Positions 48,512 to 57,476 of a DNA stretch of 64,000 nucleotides are shown here, in pieces (position 1 is the stretch's first letter; every line of letters starts with the position of its first letter). The DNA comes from Candidatus Woesearchaeota archaeon (GTDB lineage: Archaea > Nanobdellota > Nanobdellia > Woesearchaeales > GW2011-AR9). The notes beneath the pieces are model-generated. The model searched no databases. It was given only the letters and a program-made list of their open reading frames with translations, and had not been told where the DNA came from. Where the stretch lies: contig JACPIK010000002.1 in the NCBI GenBank assembly GCA_016188115.1, positions 831,462 to 895,461 of the forward strand. Reading direction: 5' to 3'. A program made the position numbers and the translations under genes.

Positions 48512-49833
48512 GCTCGCTCCATCACCACACATTCCAATAGACCAAGTAAGATTTTACGTTGATACACAATTCTATACCCTTTTTGTTTATAGAATGCAAC
48601 CAACAGTTTAGGAGGTACAACTTCATGAATGTGATCATCATCAAATGACGTAAACGGATGCAGTATTTTATTACGAACAACTTTCCACACTCGTTCAAAA
48701 ATGCGAATATAGAACCATGATGGCACAACCGTAATAAGTCTGCCTCCCGCAGCAACATGCCGATCCAGACTTTCGAGAACTGCAGTACGTTCTTTTCCAG
48801 GAGTAAAATGCTCAATCACATCAGAACAATTCACCACATCAAACTTCCGCCCAAGATTAAGCGACAGTAAATTTCCCTGTTTAAATGTACCCTGCGGACA
48901 CAAACGTCGAGCTAACGCAACCTGATCCTCACGTAAATCTGTGCCCCAAACCACGCCCTGCTTTTTCTTAGAAACCAAATAAGGCAATACTCCCGATCCG
49001 CAACCGCAATCCAAAAAAGATTTACCAGCAGGAATAAACGATAAAATTTTGTTCATCTTCACTCGATAAAAAATATGTGCAGGATCAGAACCGCGTGAAT
49101 ATGCTCGATAATAATGCGCAGGTGATTGAGGACGTTTTTGACGTGCAATACGAATTAAATTTACAAACATAGAAAACGTATGTTTGACCGAAAATGTGCT
49201 TAATTGCTTGTGTTTGCTAGGAACATAAAACTCTTTGATACGATACGCTTGATACCAAAAGCGATCTAGTAAATCGATATCAAACTCAAACCCGCGACCG
49301 ATAAAGTTTTTAGGAATAGAATCCCATGCATCACGGCGAAAAAACTTCGCACCGGCTTGCGTATCGCGAAAAGGAACATGAAGAAAAACACGAGTCAACC
49401 AATTCCATACTCGACTCATAATTTTACGCGTGAATGGTTCGCTTACTTGCCAAAACGAACGACCTTTCCATTTTGAAGCAATAGCCACATCAATTTTTGC
49501 AGCGTTAAGTTCAGAAAGCAATGGTTTTAATCGTTCTAAATCAAATGCATCATCAGCATCTAAAAAACCCATTATCTCATATTGAGCAGCATGTAATCCC
49601 ACTATCAATGCCCCGCCTTTACCAATTTTTTCAGCAACGGTAATCGTACGAACAAACGAATGCTTTTGACGAAACTCATTTACTTTAGTAAGAGTGGCAT
49701 CAGTAGAACCATTGACTACAACAATCACTTCAAGATTCTGCGTAATAGAAGGAAAAAAAGAGCAATATTTCTCCAAGGTCGGAATGATACGCTGTTCTTC
49801 ATTGTACGCGGGAACAACTAACGATAAATTCAT
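48508..49833 (-). CDS. GT2 glycosyltransferase fused to a SAM methyltransferase
   Basis: A 441-residue fusion. Residues 1-230 are a GT-A family 2 enzyme: 'VVPAYNEEQRI', 'VVVVNGSTDATL', 'KIGKGGALIVGL', the metal site 'FLDADDAFD' and 'RDTQAGAKFFRRDAW'. Residues 255-441 are a class I methyltransferase with motif I 'FLDCGCGSGVLPYL' and 'FDVVNCSDVIEHF'. The coupling suggests that the sugar is transferred and then methylated, or that a lipid carrier is modified. The ribosome binding site AGGTGG lies 8 bases before ATG 49833. The deacetylase follows in the operon. Confidence 0.88.
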   Translation of the reverse strand: MNLSLVVPAYNEEQRIIPTLEKYCSFFPSITQNLEVIVVVNGSTDATLTKVNEFRQKHSFVRTITVAEKIGKGGALIVGLHAAQYEIMGFLDADDAFDLERLKPLLSELNAAKIDVAIASKWKGRSFWQVSEPFTRKIMSRVWNWLTRVFLHVPFRDTQAGAKFFRRDAWDSIPKNFIGRGFEFDIDLLDRFWYQAYRIKEFYVPSKHKQLSTFSVKHTFSMFVNLIRIARQKRPQSPAHYYRAYSRGSDPAHIFYRVKMNKILSFIPAGKSFLDCGCGSGVLPYLVSKKKQGVVWGTDLREDQVALARRLCPQGTFKQGNLLSLNLGRKFDVVNCSDVIEHFTPGKERTAVLESLDRHVAAGGRLITVVPSWFYIRIFERVWKVVRNKILHPFTSFDDDHIHEVVPPKLLVAFYKQKGYRIVYQRKILLGLLECVVMERA

Positions 49834-49897
49834 GGATAACCACCTGATAGAAAAGAGAAATTTCCCTCTGTTCTAAGTCAAAAACGGTTGCATAATC

Positions 49898-49906
49898 TTT
49901 ATAAAT
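49898..49906 (+). promoter_or_regulatory. TATA box for 49951 gene
   Basis: TTTATAAAT would start transcription near 49925. This leaves a short leader before ATG 49951 that contains AGGA. Confidence 0.6.
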
Positions 49907-49950
49907 GTTATGAAATGGGTTTTTCTTACTATTATTCAGGAAATACACCT

Positions 49951-50838
49951 ATGAAAATCATCATAACTATTCCAGCATATAATGAAGAAAAAACACTTCC
50001 TCGTGTGCTTACTGAGATCAAAGAAGTCCTTAACTCTAACCCTAATACCACAAAAGATTCCTATCAATTTCTCGTTCTCAATGATGGATCAGTAGATAGA
50101 ACCATAGACGTTGCTCAAGCGCATGGTGCTATAGTTATTTCAAATAAACGCAACCGCGGTCTTGCTGAAACTTTTAAACGTGAAATGGAAGAATGTCTCA
50201 AACTCAAAGCAGATATAATCGTTCATACTGACGCCGATGGACAATATGACCCTCGTGGGATTATTCCTATGATTAAAAAGGTAAAGCAAGGATATGATCT
50301 TGTCTTAGGCAGTCGCTTTAGTGGAAAAATCGAATCCATGCCCCTGTTAAAATGGTGGGGAAACAAAGCATTTTCAAAAGTTCTCACCTCGTTAACTGGT
50401 GTCAAAATTACCGACTCCACCACCGGCTTTCGTGCTTTCACACCAGAAGTTGCTCGTGAAATTCAATTCATCAACACATTCACTTATACTCAAGAGCAAA
50501 TTATCAAAGCCGCCAAAATGGGTTTTCGTATTACTGAAGTCCCCATCCGAGCAAGAAAAACTCGCGCCTCACGCCTCTTCAAAAATCCATTTGAATACGC
50601 CATCAAAGCATGGATTAATATTTTACGAATCTATCGAGATTACAATCCCCTTAAATTCTTCGGCAGGATTGGTCTTACCTTTCTAGGCGCAGGCGTTGCG
50701 ATTGGACTCTGGCTTGTTGGAAGATTCATCATGTATGGTCGTATTGGTAAAGTACCCTCAGCAATTCTGTGCATGCTCTTAATTGTCATTGGCATTCAAG
50801 TAATCCTATTTGGCTTTTTAGCTGATATGAAAAGATAG
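49951..50838 (+). CDS. GT2 glycosyltransferase with C-terminal membrane helices
   Basis: A 295-residue polyprenyl-phosphate-sugar synthase-like enzyme. It shows 'IPAYNEEKTLPRV', 'VLNDGSVDRTI', 'NRGLAETFKREMEE', 'VHTDADGQYDPRG' and 'TDSTTGFRAFTPEVAREI'. Two hydrophobic helices follow at the C-terminus. It would make a membrane-bound sugar donor. The start at ATG 49951 is chosen by the TATA position and the match to family N-termini, since the longer frame from 49888 lies partly upstream of the promoter. The gene begins the + run that leads to the sulfate-activation module. Confidence 0.88.
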   Translation: MKIIITIPAYNEEKTLPRVLTEIKEVLNSNPNTTKDSYQFLVLNDGSVDRTIDVAQAHGAIVISNKRNRGLAETFKREMEECLKLKADIIVHTDADGQYDPRGIIPMIKKVKQGYDLVLGSRFSGKIESMPLLKWWGNKAFSKVLTSLTGVKITDSTTGFRAFTPEVAREIQFINTFTYTQEQIIKAAKMGFRITEVPIRARKTRASRLFKNPFEYAIKAWINILRIYRDYNPLKFFGRIGLTFLGAGVAIGLWLVGRFIMYGRIGKVPSAILCMLLIVIGIQVILFGFLADMKR

Positions 50839-50884
50839 ATCAATAATAACCAAATTTAATGATAACACTAATCAATTATAACCC

Positions 50885-52141
50885 ATGACAACTCACACAA
50901 AACCTAATATTGTGTTTATTCTTGTTGATGCATTACGCGCTTCAAATTTAGGATCGTTTGGCTATCCCAAACCCATTACGCCAACGCTTGACAAACTTGC
51001 CGCACGTGGCACGACGTTTGAAAAATGTTTTTCCCCCACAAATGCAAGTGATCCCGCCCTCACTTCGTTAATGAGTGGGATGTATACTCGCAGCCATGGA
51101 ATTCTCCATCATAGTTATGAAGTACCCGAAAAAGAACTTAAAAATCTCGATCAACGTAACGTCAAATTTTTACAACAAATTCTCAAAGATCACGGATACA
51201 ACACATATGCGCTTGATTTTCTCGCCCGTTGGCATATGCGCGGGTATGATTACTACCCAGAGCTCAAAATTGATCGTACGAAACGTAAACGACAATTAAA
51301 TCGCATCTCCCGACTCTTCAAATTTCTCCATATCAAACCACTTTTCAAAAAAATAAGCCATACCAATACATTTCGTAAACTCTTTGGTGGATTTGATGCG
51401 TATCCAAAAGATATTGATACTACTGCAAAAGCTATTGAACTCATCAACGAACACCAACAAAAGAATTTAGAACAGCAAACTACAAACCCTTACTTTCTCT
51501 TTGTGCATTATTGGGGCGTACACAAACCTTATACTTGCCCTGACGTAGAAAACAAACGATCAACAGAGTGCTATGACAACGCGATTCAAACAGTTGACAC
51601 CCAGATTGCCCAAATACTCGAAGCAGCAGGAGAAGATACTATCATTGTCGTTGTAGGAGATCACGCAGAGAGCCTTGGAGAACATGGTATATCATTTGAT
51701 CATCATGGGCTCTATGATCCATCACTGCATGTCCCTTTAATTTTTGCAGGAAAATGCGTCCCACAGAACAAACGCATCGCTGCACTAACCTGTACTACTG
51801 ATATTTTTAGCACACTTCTTCATCTTGCCAACATTCCCTATACCCCCAAAACTGATAGTTGCAACCTTGTGCCATTAATGGAAGAGAACGTGAAAGCAGT
51901 GCGAGACGACCTCTATAGCGAAGAGAATTACTATCAAGATAAAGCAGCCATTAGAACATTAAAACACAAGTTTATTAAAACGATTGGACAGGGAATATGC
52001 CAACAGTGTCATCTTGTACATGGAGCAGATATTGAACTCTATGATCTTGAACAAGATCCTCAAGAACTGCACAATATCGCGCAACAGTACCCCGAATTAA
52101 TAAAAGAGTTTAGTGAAAAAATTGATGTTATCCTCAGATGA
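50885..52141 (+). CDS. Alkaline-phosphatase/sulfatase superfamily protein with non-canonical nucleophile site
   Basis: At 418 residues it has the sulfatase-like core: 'PNIVFILVDALRASNLGSFG' (metal Asp D15), 'FVHYWGVHKPYTCP', 'VVVGDHAESLGEHG' and 'DLEQDPQELHNIA'. The formylglycine motif (C/S-x-P-x-R) is replaced by 'SDPAL' at residues 55-59. Ser55 stands at the nucleophile position, but the Arg is lost. It may be a sulfatase variant, phosphodiesterase or phosphotransferase. No signal peptide is seen. The 4-bp overlap with the ATP-sulfurylase fusion gene ties it to sulfate metabolism. Confidence 0.75.
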   Translation: MTTHTKPNIVFILVDALRASNLGSFGYPKPITPTLDKLAARGTTFEKCFSPTNASDPALTSLMSGMYTRSHGILHHSYEVPEKELKNLDQRNVKFLQQILKDHGYNTYALDFLARWHMRGYDYYPELKIDRTKRKRQLNRISRLFKFLHIKPLFKKISHTNTFRKLFGGFDAYPKDIDTTAKAIELINEHQQKNLEQQTTNPYFLFVHYWGVHKPYTCPDVENKRSTECYDNAIQTVDTQIAQILEAAGEDTIIVVVGDHAESLGEHGISFDHHGLYDPSLHVPLIFAGKCVPQNKRIAALTCTTDIFSTLLHLANIPYTPKTDSCNLVPLMEENVKAVRDDLYSEENYYQDKAAIRTLKHKFIKTIGQGICQQCHLVHGADIELYDLEQDPQELHNIAQQYPELIKEFSEKIDVILR

Positions 52142-54435
52142 ATGCGCAACAAGTTAAACTCATTGTAACATTAGGACCTTCTACCAATACACAGCACGAT
52201 CTTCTAATAATGAAAGATCATGAAGTGGATTTTGTACGAACCAATATGTCTCATTCTTCATTAGAAGAATTAGAACAATGCATCAAACGCGCAAAAGAAG
52301 TAGGCATACCATTTATCATTGATACAGAAGGATCGCAAATCAGGACTGGAGACCTCTGCCACCCGTCTATCGAACTTGAAGAAAACGAAGAAATCAAACT
52401 CTACAAAGAAAAGATTGTAGGAGATAAAACTAAAATTTCTCTCACACCAGGTTACATTATAGATCAACTTGAAGAAGGTGACTTAATTCATGTTGATTTT
52501 GACACTCTAATCTTGCGTGTTAGCAGTATCGCAACCAAAAACCAAGGATACATCCTCGCTAAAGCCATTTCCAAAGGATTTATGGGAAAAAACAAAGGGA
52601 TAGTAGTAGATCCTTCCCAAGACAAAACATTCTCACTTCCCCCTCTCTCACCTAAAGATTACAAATCAATTAGTATGGGACTTCGTTATGGTGTAGAGCA
52701 CATTGCCGTCTCATTTGTTCGAAGCAAAGAAACTATCGATGAAGTCCGTCGTGCCTGCCAAGGCAAGATGAAAATCATTTCTAAAATTGAATGTGTAGAT
52801 GGATTAGAACATCTTGATGAAATTATTGAGAACTCCGACTACTTACTCATTGATCGTGGCGATTTAAGTAAAGAGATACCTCTAGAAAGAATCCCCCTTA
52901 CCCAAAAACTTATTTTACAAAAAGCACGAAAACGTAATGTTGGCGTGTTTGTCGCCACCAACTTTCTAGAAACTATGGTTGACAAACGTAAACCTACCAG
53001 AGCTGAAGTTCATGATGTTATCAATACCATTATGGATGGTGCATCCGGTGTGGTTCTCTCAGCAGAAACGGCTATAGGAAAATATCCCCTCGAATGTATT
53101 AACATGATCAATCGTCTTCGAACTCACGCACAGCAAGCAATAGAATTGGAAGACATTCGCAATAAAGAAGAAAAAGTCGTTCAACATCTAGAAAAAACAA
53201 ACTATCTTGGTGGTAGAACTTCCACGGTTCTTATCCCGCCGCATGGCGGAAAATTAGTAAATCGCATCAGCAAAGAACAACCTGCAAAAGAATATCTTGC
53301 TGCACTTCCTAAAGTTCATCTTGATATTAACAAACAAATGGATGTGGATCAAATTGCTGTTGGCACGTACAGCCCGATTGAAGGATTCATGGATAAAGCT
53401 GATTTTGAAAGTGTCCTCTCTACCATGCGTTTAGCCAACGGAACGGTCTGGCCACTTCCTATCATTCTTGATGTTTCAGTAGATCAAGCTCATTATCTTA
53501 ACGTAGGCAGCGACGTGGCACTCGTCAACGAAAACGAAGAGACCATGGCAATTCTTCATCTCACTGAAAAATACTTGTTTGATAAAGAAAATATGAAACA
53601 AAAAATGTACAATACTACCAGTACAGATCATCCAGGAGTGCGTATGATTGATTCTATGAATCCTGTGCTTCTTGCAGGTAAAATCACTCTACTTAAACGT
53701 CGTAGTTCTGACATCAAAGAACATGAACTTACTCCTAAACAAGTTCGCCGCCTCTTTGAAGAACGTGGTTGGAGTAAAGTGGTCGGCTTTCATACCCGTA
53801 ACGTCATTCATCGCAGCCATGAATTTATTCAACTACAAGCGATGAAACAAGAATTTTGTGATGGCCTATTTGTTCATCCTGTTGTAGGCAAGAAAAAAGC
53901 AGGAGATTTTAATGCAAAATATATCGTTCAAGCCTACGAAACCATGATGAGAGAATTTTACCCAAAGAATAAAGTTATCTTTTCCGTGTTCTCGACCTAT
54001 TCTCGTTATGCTGGACCTCGCGAAGCACTCTTCACTGCATTATGTCGCAAGAATTTTGGTTGTAGTCATTTCATTGTTGGTCGTGATCATACAGGAGTAG
54101 GAAACTTTTATCATCCGCTGGCATCCCATCGCATCTTTGACCAGTTTCCAGATATTGGCATTAAAGCTGTTCGTTTTAACCAGATTTTCTACTCCCCAAA
54201 ACGCAGCGAACACGTGCATGAAATTGCAGAGATTGAACATCCTGCTGATGATAAATTAGAAATTAGCGGCACGCAGGCACGAGCAATGTTTGAACGTGGC
54301 GAGCAGCCGCCAGCGTGGTTCATGCGTCCTGAGATCTCACAGCAGATTATTGATGCAGTAGCAAGAGGAGAAGAAGTATTTGTGCCAAAAGAAGCACCTG
54401 TAAATACACCAAAAGATAAGACAATGAAAAAATAA
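52138..54435 (+). CDS. Pyruvate kinase-like domain fused to ATP sulfurylase
   Basis: The 765 residues join two enzymes. Residues 1-340 are a pyruvate kinase barrel without the C-terminal domain. R34, N36, S38, K216 and E218 in 'ISKIE', D242 in 'DRGDLSKEIP', and T274 match the active site of known pyruvate kinases. Residues 360-755 are an ATP sulfurylase, which makes APS and pyrophosphate from ATP and sulfate. It has 'GTYSPIEGFM', the HxxH-containing 'HTRNVIHRSH' (552-561, where the family has QxRNPxHxxH), 'SRYAGPREALFTALC' and 'VGRDHTG' (G648-H651). APS kinase is encoded two genes downstream. Confidence 0.92.
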   Translation: MNAQQVKLIVTLGPSTNTQHDLLIMKDHEVDFVRTNMSHSSLEELEQCIKRAKEVGIPFIIDTEGSQIRTGDLCHPSIELEENEEIKLYKEKIVGDKTKISLTPGYIIDQLEEGDLIHVDFDTLILRVSSIATKNQGYILAKAISKGFMGKNKGIVVDPSQDKTFSLPPLSPKDYKSISMGLRYGVEHIAVSFVRSKETIDEVRRACQGKMKIISKIECVDGLEHLDEIIENSDYLLIDRGDLSKEIPLERIPLTQKLILQKARKRNVGVFVATNFLETMVDKRKPTRAEVHDVINTIMDGASGVVLSAETAIGKYPLECINMINRLRTHAQQAIELEDIRNKEEKVVQHLEKTNYLGGRTSTVLIPPHGGKLVNRISKEQPAKEYLAALPKVHLDINKQMDVDQIAVGTYSPIEGFMDKADFESVLSTMRLANGTVWPLPIILDVSVDQAHYLNVGSDVALVNENEETMAILHLTEKYLFDKENMKQKMYNTTSTDHPGVRMIDSMNPVLLAGKITLLKRRSSDIKEHELTPKQVRRLFEERGWSKVVGFHTRNVIHRSHEFIQLQAMKQEFCDGLFVHPVVGKKKAGDFNAKYIVQAYETMMREFYPKNKVIFSVFSTYSRYAGPREALFTALCRKNFGCSHFIVGRDHTGVGNFYHPLASHRIFDQFPDIGIKAVRFNQIFYSPKRSEHVHEIAEIEHPADDKLEISGTQARAMFERGEQPPAWFMRPEISQQIIDAVARGEEVFVPKEAPVNTPKDKTMKK

Positions 54436-54450
54436 ATGGAGAACTATACT

Positions 54451-55287
54451 ATGGCACCAAACCCACGATTAATTGTTTCATCTGATTTGAACGGAACTCT
54501 TGTCCATCAGCATACCATGAGTGACATGATTCGAATTTACCTTGGTGCTGAGAAATTTGCTAAAGCAGAGCCCGTCTTCAAACGTCAAACTTCTGGACTC
54601 GCAACTATGGAAGAAGCATTCGGCAATGCCGGACCACTTACTCGAGGACTCACCCTACGACAAGCTATCGAGTATACGAGAACCAACATGAAATATGTAG
54701 ATGGATTTCATGAATTTGTAGGTGAACTCGCCCAAGGAGAGATCCCATTAATTGTCAACTCTACAGGTTATTCAGTTTCTATTCACGCAATTCGTGCTCA
54801 GGTCGGTCTAGATAAAATTCATGGCCAAATTGGCAATAATCTTGTCTTTGGAATGTATGGATTAGATTCAATAGAGATTAATGATCAAGATTTAGAAGGA
54901 GAAATAAGGAAATATTTTAGTGATCCAAGCTATGCCACATGGCCCATTTATGATTGCATTCAAGCAACCGGAGAAGTACGTCTAGGTATTGCTAACGAAG
55001 ATGCTAAAGCAGAACTTCTTGCAGCATATGTAGCTCAACATTTCCCAGGAGTCCAACCACGGCAGTTAGTCCATATAGGAGATACCATGGGTGATAGTGG
55101 CGGAATCGTTGGTGTTGCTCGCATGGGCGGCACAGGTATTGCGTTCAATTACAACGCCCCACTGGAAACATATCTGCGAGAAAGAATAGCCACAGAACCT
55201 CACCTCGCAAACAGAATTCATTTTGTGGATCCAAAAGGACCTAACTCAGATCTACGAAATGTTCTACCAATAATCCTAGAAAAATAA
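54451..55287 (+). CDS. HAD-like phosphatase
   Basis: A 278-residue protein with HAD motifs: 'VSSDLNGTLVHQ' (motif I, D-x-N in place of D-x-D), 'LIVNSTGYSVS' (motif II) and 'VHIGDTMGDSGGI' (motif IV). The Asn at the second position could weaken general acid-base chemistry. I prefer ATG 54451, as GGAGA lies 9 bases upstream. The earlier ATG at 54436 would overlap that site. It sits between the ATP-sulfurylase and APS-kinase genes. A role on a phosphorylated sulfate nucleotide or glycan intermediate is speculative. Confidence 0.7.
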   Translation: MAPNPRLIVSSDLNGTLVHQHTMSDMIRIYLGAEKFAKAEPVFKRQTSGLATMEEAFGNAGPLTRGLTLRQAIEYTRTNMKYVDGFHEFVGELAQGEIPLIVNSTGYSVSIHAIRAQVGLDKIHGQIGNNLVFGMYGLDSIEINDQDLEGEIRKYFSDPSYATWPIYDCIQATGEVRLGIANEDAKAELLAAYVAQHFPGVQPRQLVHIGDTMGDSGGIVGVARMGGTGIAFNYNAPLETYLRERIATEPHLANRIHFVDPKGPNSDLRNVLPIILEK

Positions 55288-55332
55288 AATCCCCCTCATC
55301 ATTTTTTATATTTTTTTACATAATACCAAAAC

Positions 55333-55851
55333 ATGACTGCAAAAATCCTCTGGTTCACTGGTCTCTCCGGCAGTGGAAAAACCACCATCGCCACTAAACT
55401 AGAAGAACATCTCAAAAACCAAAATAGACGTGTTCTCACCCTTGATGGCGACGTTGTAAGAGAAACTCTCCACAAAAATCTAGGTTTTACACCAGATGAT
55501 ATCCATGAAAACAATCGCCTTATTGCACAACTAGCAAAAGATAACGCAAAAGAGTACGACTTTATCATCGTTCCTATCATCTCCCCATTCAGAGAAGACC
55601 GTAACAAAGCAAGAGCATTGCTTGAACCTGATTTCATTGAAGTATTCATTGACACACCATTAGAAGAATGCATCAAACGAGACGTTAAAGGTCATTATCA
55701 AAAAGCTCTAAAAGGTGAAATCAAAAATTTTATTGGTGTTGCCAAAGAAAACCCTTACCAACCACCATCGCATCCAGAGATTCATATCAAAACCAAAGAA
55801 AACACAATTGAGCAAGCAATGCAAATCATCCTAACCTATTTCAACCCATGA
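55333..55851 (+). CDS. cysC: Adenylylsulfate (APS) kinase
   Basis: A 172-residue P-loop kinase that phosphorylates APS to PAPS, the donor for sulfotransferases. It shows 'WFTGLSGSGKTTIATKLEEH' (P-loop residues 10-17), 'VLTLDGDVVRETLHKNLGFT', 'NNRLIAQLAKDN' and 'SPFREDRNKAR', all APS-kinase marks. The mobile lid is 'KGLY'-like in the family and here reads 'DVKGHYQKALKGEIKNFIGV', as expected. With the ATP sulfurylase it forms a complete PAPS pathway. It overlaps the next small gene by 4 bp. Confidence 0.93.
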   Translation: MTAKILWFTGLSGSGKTTIATKLEEHLKNQNRRVLTLDGDVVRETLHKNLGFTPDDIHENNRLIAQLAKDNAKEYDFIIVPIISPFREDRNKARALLEPDFIEVFIDTPLEECIKRDVKGHYQKALKGEIKNFIGVAKENPYQPPSHPEIHIKTKENTIEQAMQIILTYFNP

Positions 55852-56207
55852 CCCAAGAACTACAAACAAAATCGTACTTAGAAAGCCAAGGGTGGACCCC
55901 TCACATTCTCGCCATAGGAGAAGAATTAACTGATTTAGTATGGGTAGTTGAAGATCGTATTTCGCCTCAAGAATGGACGCATTATCCTCGTGTTCCTCAC
56001 TACGCATCGATCACAAGAGCAATAGGTAGAGTATGCGACCCTCAAACTGCTGCTCGTGGTCTTTTTCATCTCGATCTCAAAGGACCAGTATCTTACCACT
56101 GCATTGATCCACCTCAACTTCCTTTTACAATAGAGAGAACTCCACCTAAAGTATCATTTAATACGAAACGTTGGTATCTTGAAGGATCACTTTACGTTCG
56201 TAATTAG
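55848..56207 (+). CDS. Small unrecognised protein coupled to APS kinase
   Basis: A 119-residue protein, soluble, with mixed beta and coil. It contains four Trp, several Pro and no catalytic motif known to me. The ATGA overlap with cysC makes it very likely a translated gene, co-regulated with sulfate activation. It might bind a nucleotide or modulate the kinase, but nothing in the sequence proves either. Confidence 0.6.
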   Translation: MTQELQTKSYLESQGWTPHILAIGEELTDLVWVVEDRISPQEWTHYPRVPHYASITRAIGRVCDPQTAARGLFHLDLKGPVSYHCIDPPQLPFTIERTPPKVSFNTKRWYLEGSLYVRN

Positions 56208-56240
56208 CTTTATTTGAGATGCCCCTAATCAGTGATAACA

Positions 56241-56250
56241 TTTTTAAAAT
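56241..56250 (+). promoter_or_regulatory. TATA box for 56271 gene
   Basis: TTTTTAAAAT is 26 bp before ATG 56271. Confidence 0.65.
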
Positions 56251-56270
56251 AGATTCTGATTCTTCCAACT

Positions 56271-57431
56271 ATGATCGCCCCTCTGCTTATTGCAGCATTA
56301 GCAGCCCCACCAAGCACACATTACTCTCTTCGCGTAGGTGACCAGTTTAGCAACTATGAGGCTAACAGCGCCCTATTTAGAACAACTAATGAATTAAGTT
56401 ATCGACTTAATCTTGAATTAGGAGCTTTAGGCACAGACAACTTCTTGACAGGTCGTGTGGCTTTAGTTGGTTATCAAGCATTTACATCAATGTGGTCAGA
56501 GATTACATCTCACGAAATGGCTCACGTTGCACAAGCACAAAAGCATTGTGATGTGTCAGGCGGGTTTGCGCTACAAGATCTTAAAGGGCTTTGGAATGTC
56601 GCACATAATGCCCGCTATAAAGCTAATTGTCCCAATGATAAAGATTACCATCAAATGCAAATAGCAGGACTAGTTCAAGATGAAGTAAATGCTCATGAGT
56701 TATACATCAACAAACGTGAACAATGGAATATAGGAGATAGTGTTTTTTTCCTTTTTAGCCAATTAGATATTATCTATGTGCCAACAGCACTTCATACTCG
56801 AGATAGAATATCACCCCTTACAAAGCATGAAGGAGAAAAACTTGATCCTCAATTTCATATTGATCATCTTCATGAAAGAAAAATTAATCTTAGACCAGAA
56901 CAATATACCACTCAAGTAGCTTTAACGACAATTGCCTCACTACGAACTATTGAGAGTGTTGTGACCCTTGCAAATTATGTGATAACTGGCGATCGATCAC
57001 ATCAACCATTAGGAATAGATGTTGGTATCACTAGAATAACTCCACCGCTGTTTAGTCTTTATCCTACAGTAAATGGTAATTACCTTGAAACCAATACCCT
57101 GCTCAAAATTCAGGGAACTAACATCCAATTAACTATAGGAGACGATGTCGACTTTAGTGGGAAAAGTAAGGTAGATCAAACCAGGATAGGAATTGGTGTT
57201 TTTGATCTTACGACAGGACCTGTTTGGTGTAACCCTTTTGTAGCCATAAATATCGATGAAGAAAGAAACGTAAACGGTGTCGCTGTGCTTACAGATGTTG
57301 GATTAGAAATCGCACCAACATTACAACCATTTTTTCGTTTTAAATACACCAACAATGATGTAGTAGAAAATACCATAAAAGATGAAAAAGCCAGGTCTAG
57401 CATTGATTTCTTTCTAAGCGGAGATTATTAA
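56271..57431 (+). CDS. Putative exported protein with HExxH zinc motif and beta-rich C-terminus
   Basis: The 386 residues start with a short hydrophobic leader 'MIAPLLIAALAAP' that may be a signal peptide. Residues 77-90 read 'EITSHEMAHVAQAQ', containing HExxH (H81, E82, H85), the zincin metalloprotease signature. Glu or His further on could be the third ligand. From about residue 250 the protein alternates polar and apolar residues in strand-like stretches ending in Phe-rich 'PFFRFKY', like a beta-sandwich or barrel. No known family is recognised. It has its own leaderless promoter. Confidence 0.55.
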   Translation: MIAPLLIAALAAPPSTHYSLRVGDQFSNYEANSALFRTTNELSYRLNLELGALGTDNFLTGRVALVGYQAFTSMWSEITSHEMAHVAQAQKHCDVSGGFALQDLKGLWNVAHNARYKANCPNDKDYHQMQIAGLVQDEVNAHELYINKREQWNIGDSVFFLFSQLDIIYVPTALHTRDRISPLTKHEGEKLDPQFHIDHLHERKINLRPEQYTTQVALTTIASLRTIESVVTLANYVITGDRSHQPLGIDVGITRITPPLFSLYPTVNGNYLETNTLLKIQGTNIQLTIGDDVDFSGKSKVDQTRIGIGVFDLTTGPVWCNPFVAINIDEERNVNGVAVLTDVGLEIAPTLQPFFRFKYTNNDVVENTIKDEKARSSIDFFLSGDY

Positions 57432-57446
57432 TATTGCTCCACAACC

Positions 57447-57455
57447 ATTTTAAAG
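57447..57455 (+). promoter_or_regulatory. TATA box for 57477 operon
   Basis: ATTTTAAAG is 26 bp before ATG 57477. No ribosome binding site lies between. Confidence 0.65.
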
Positions 57456-57476
57456 GGTACAATTGACCCAAAATCA

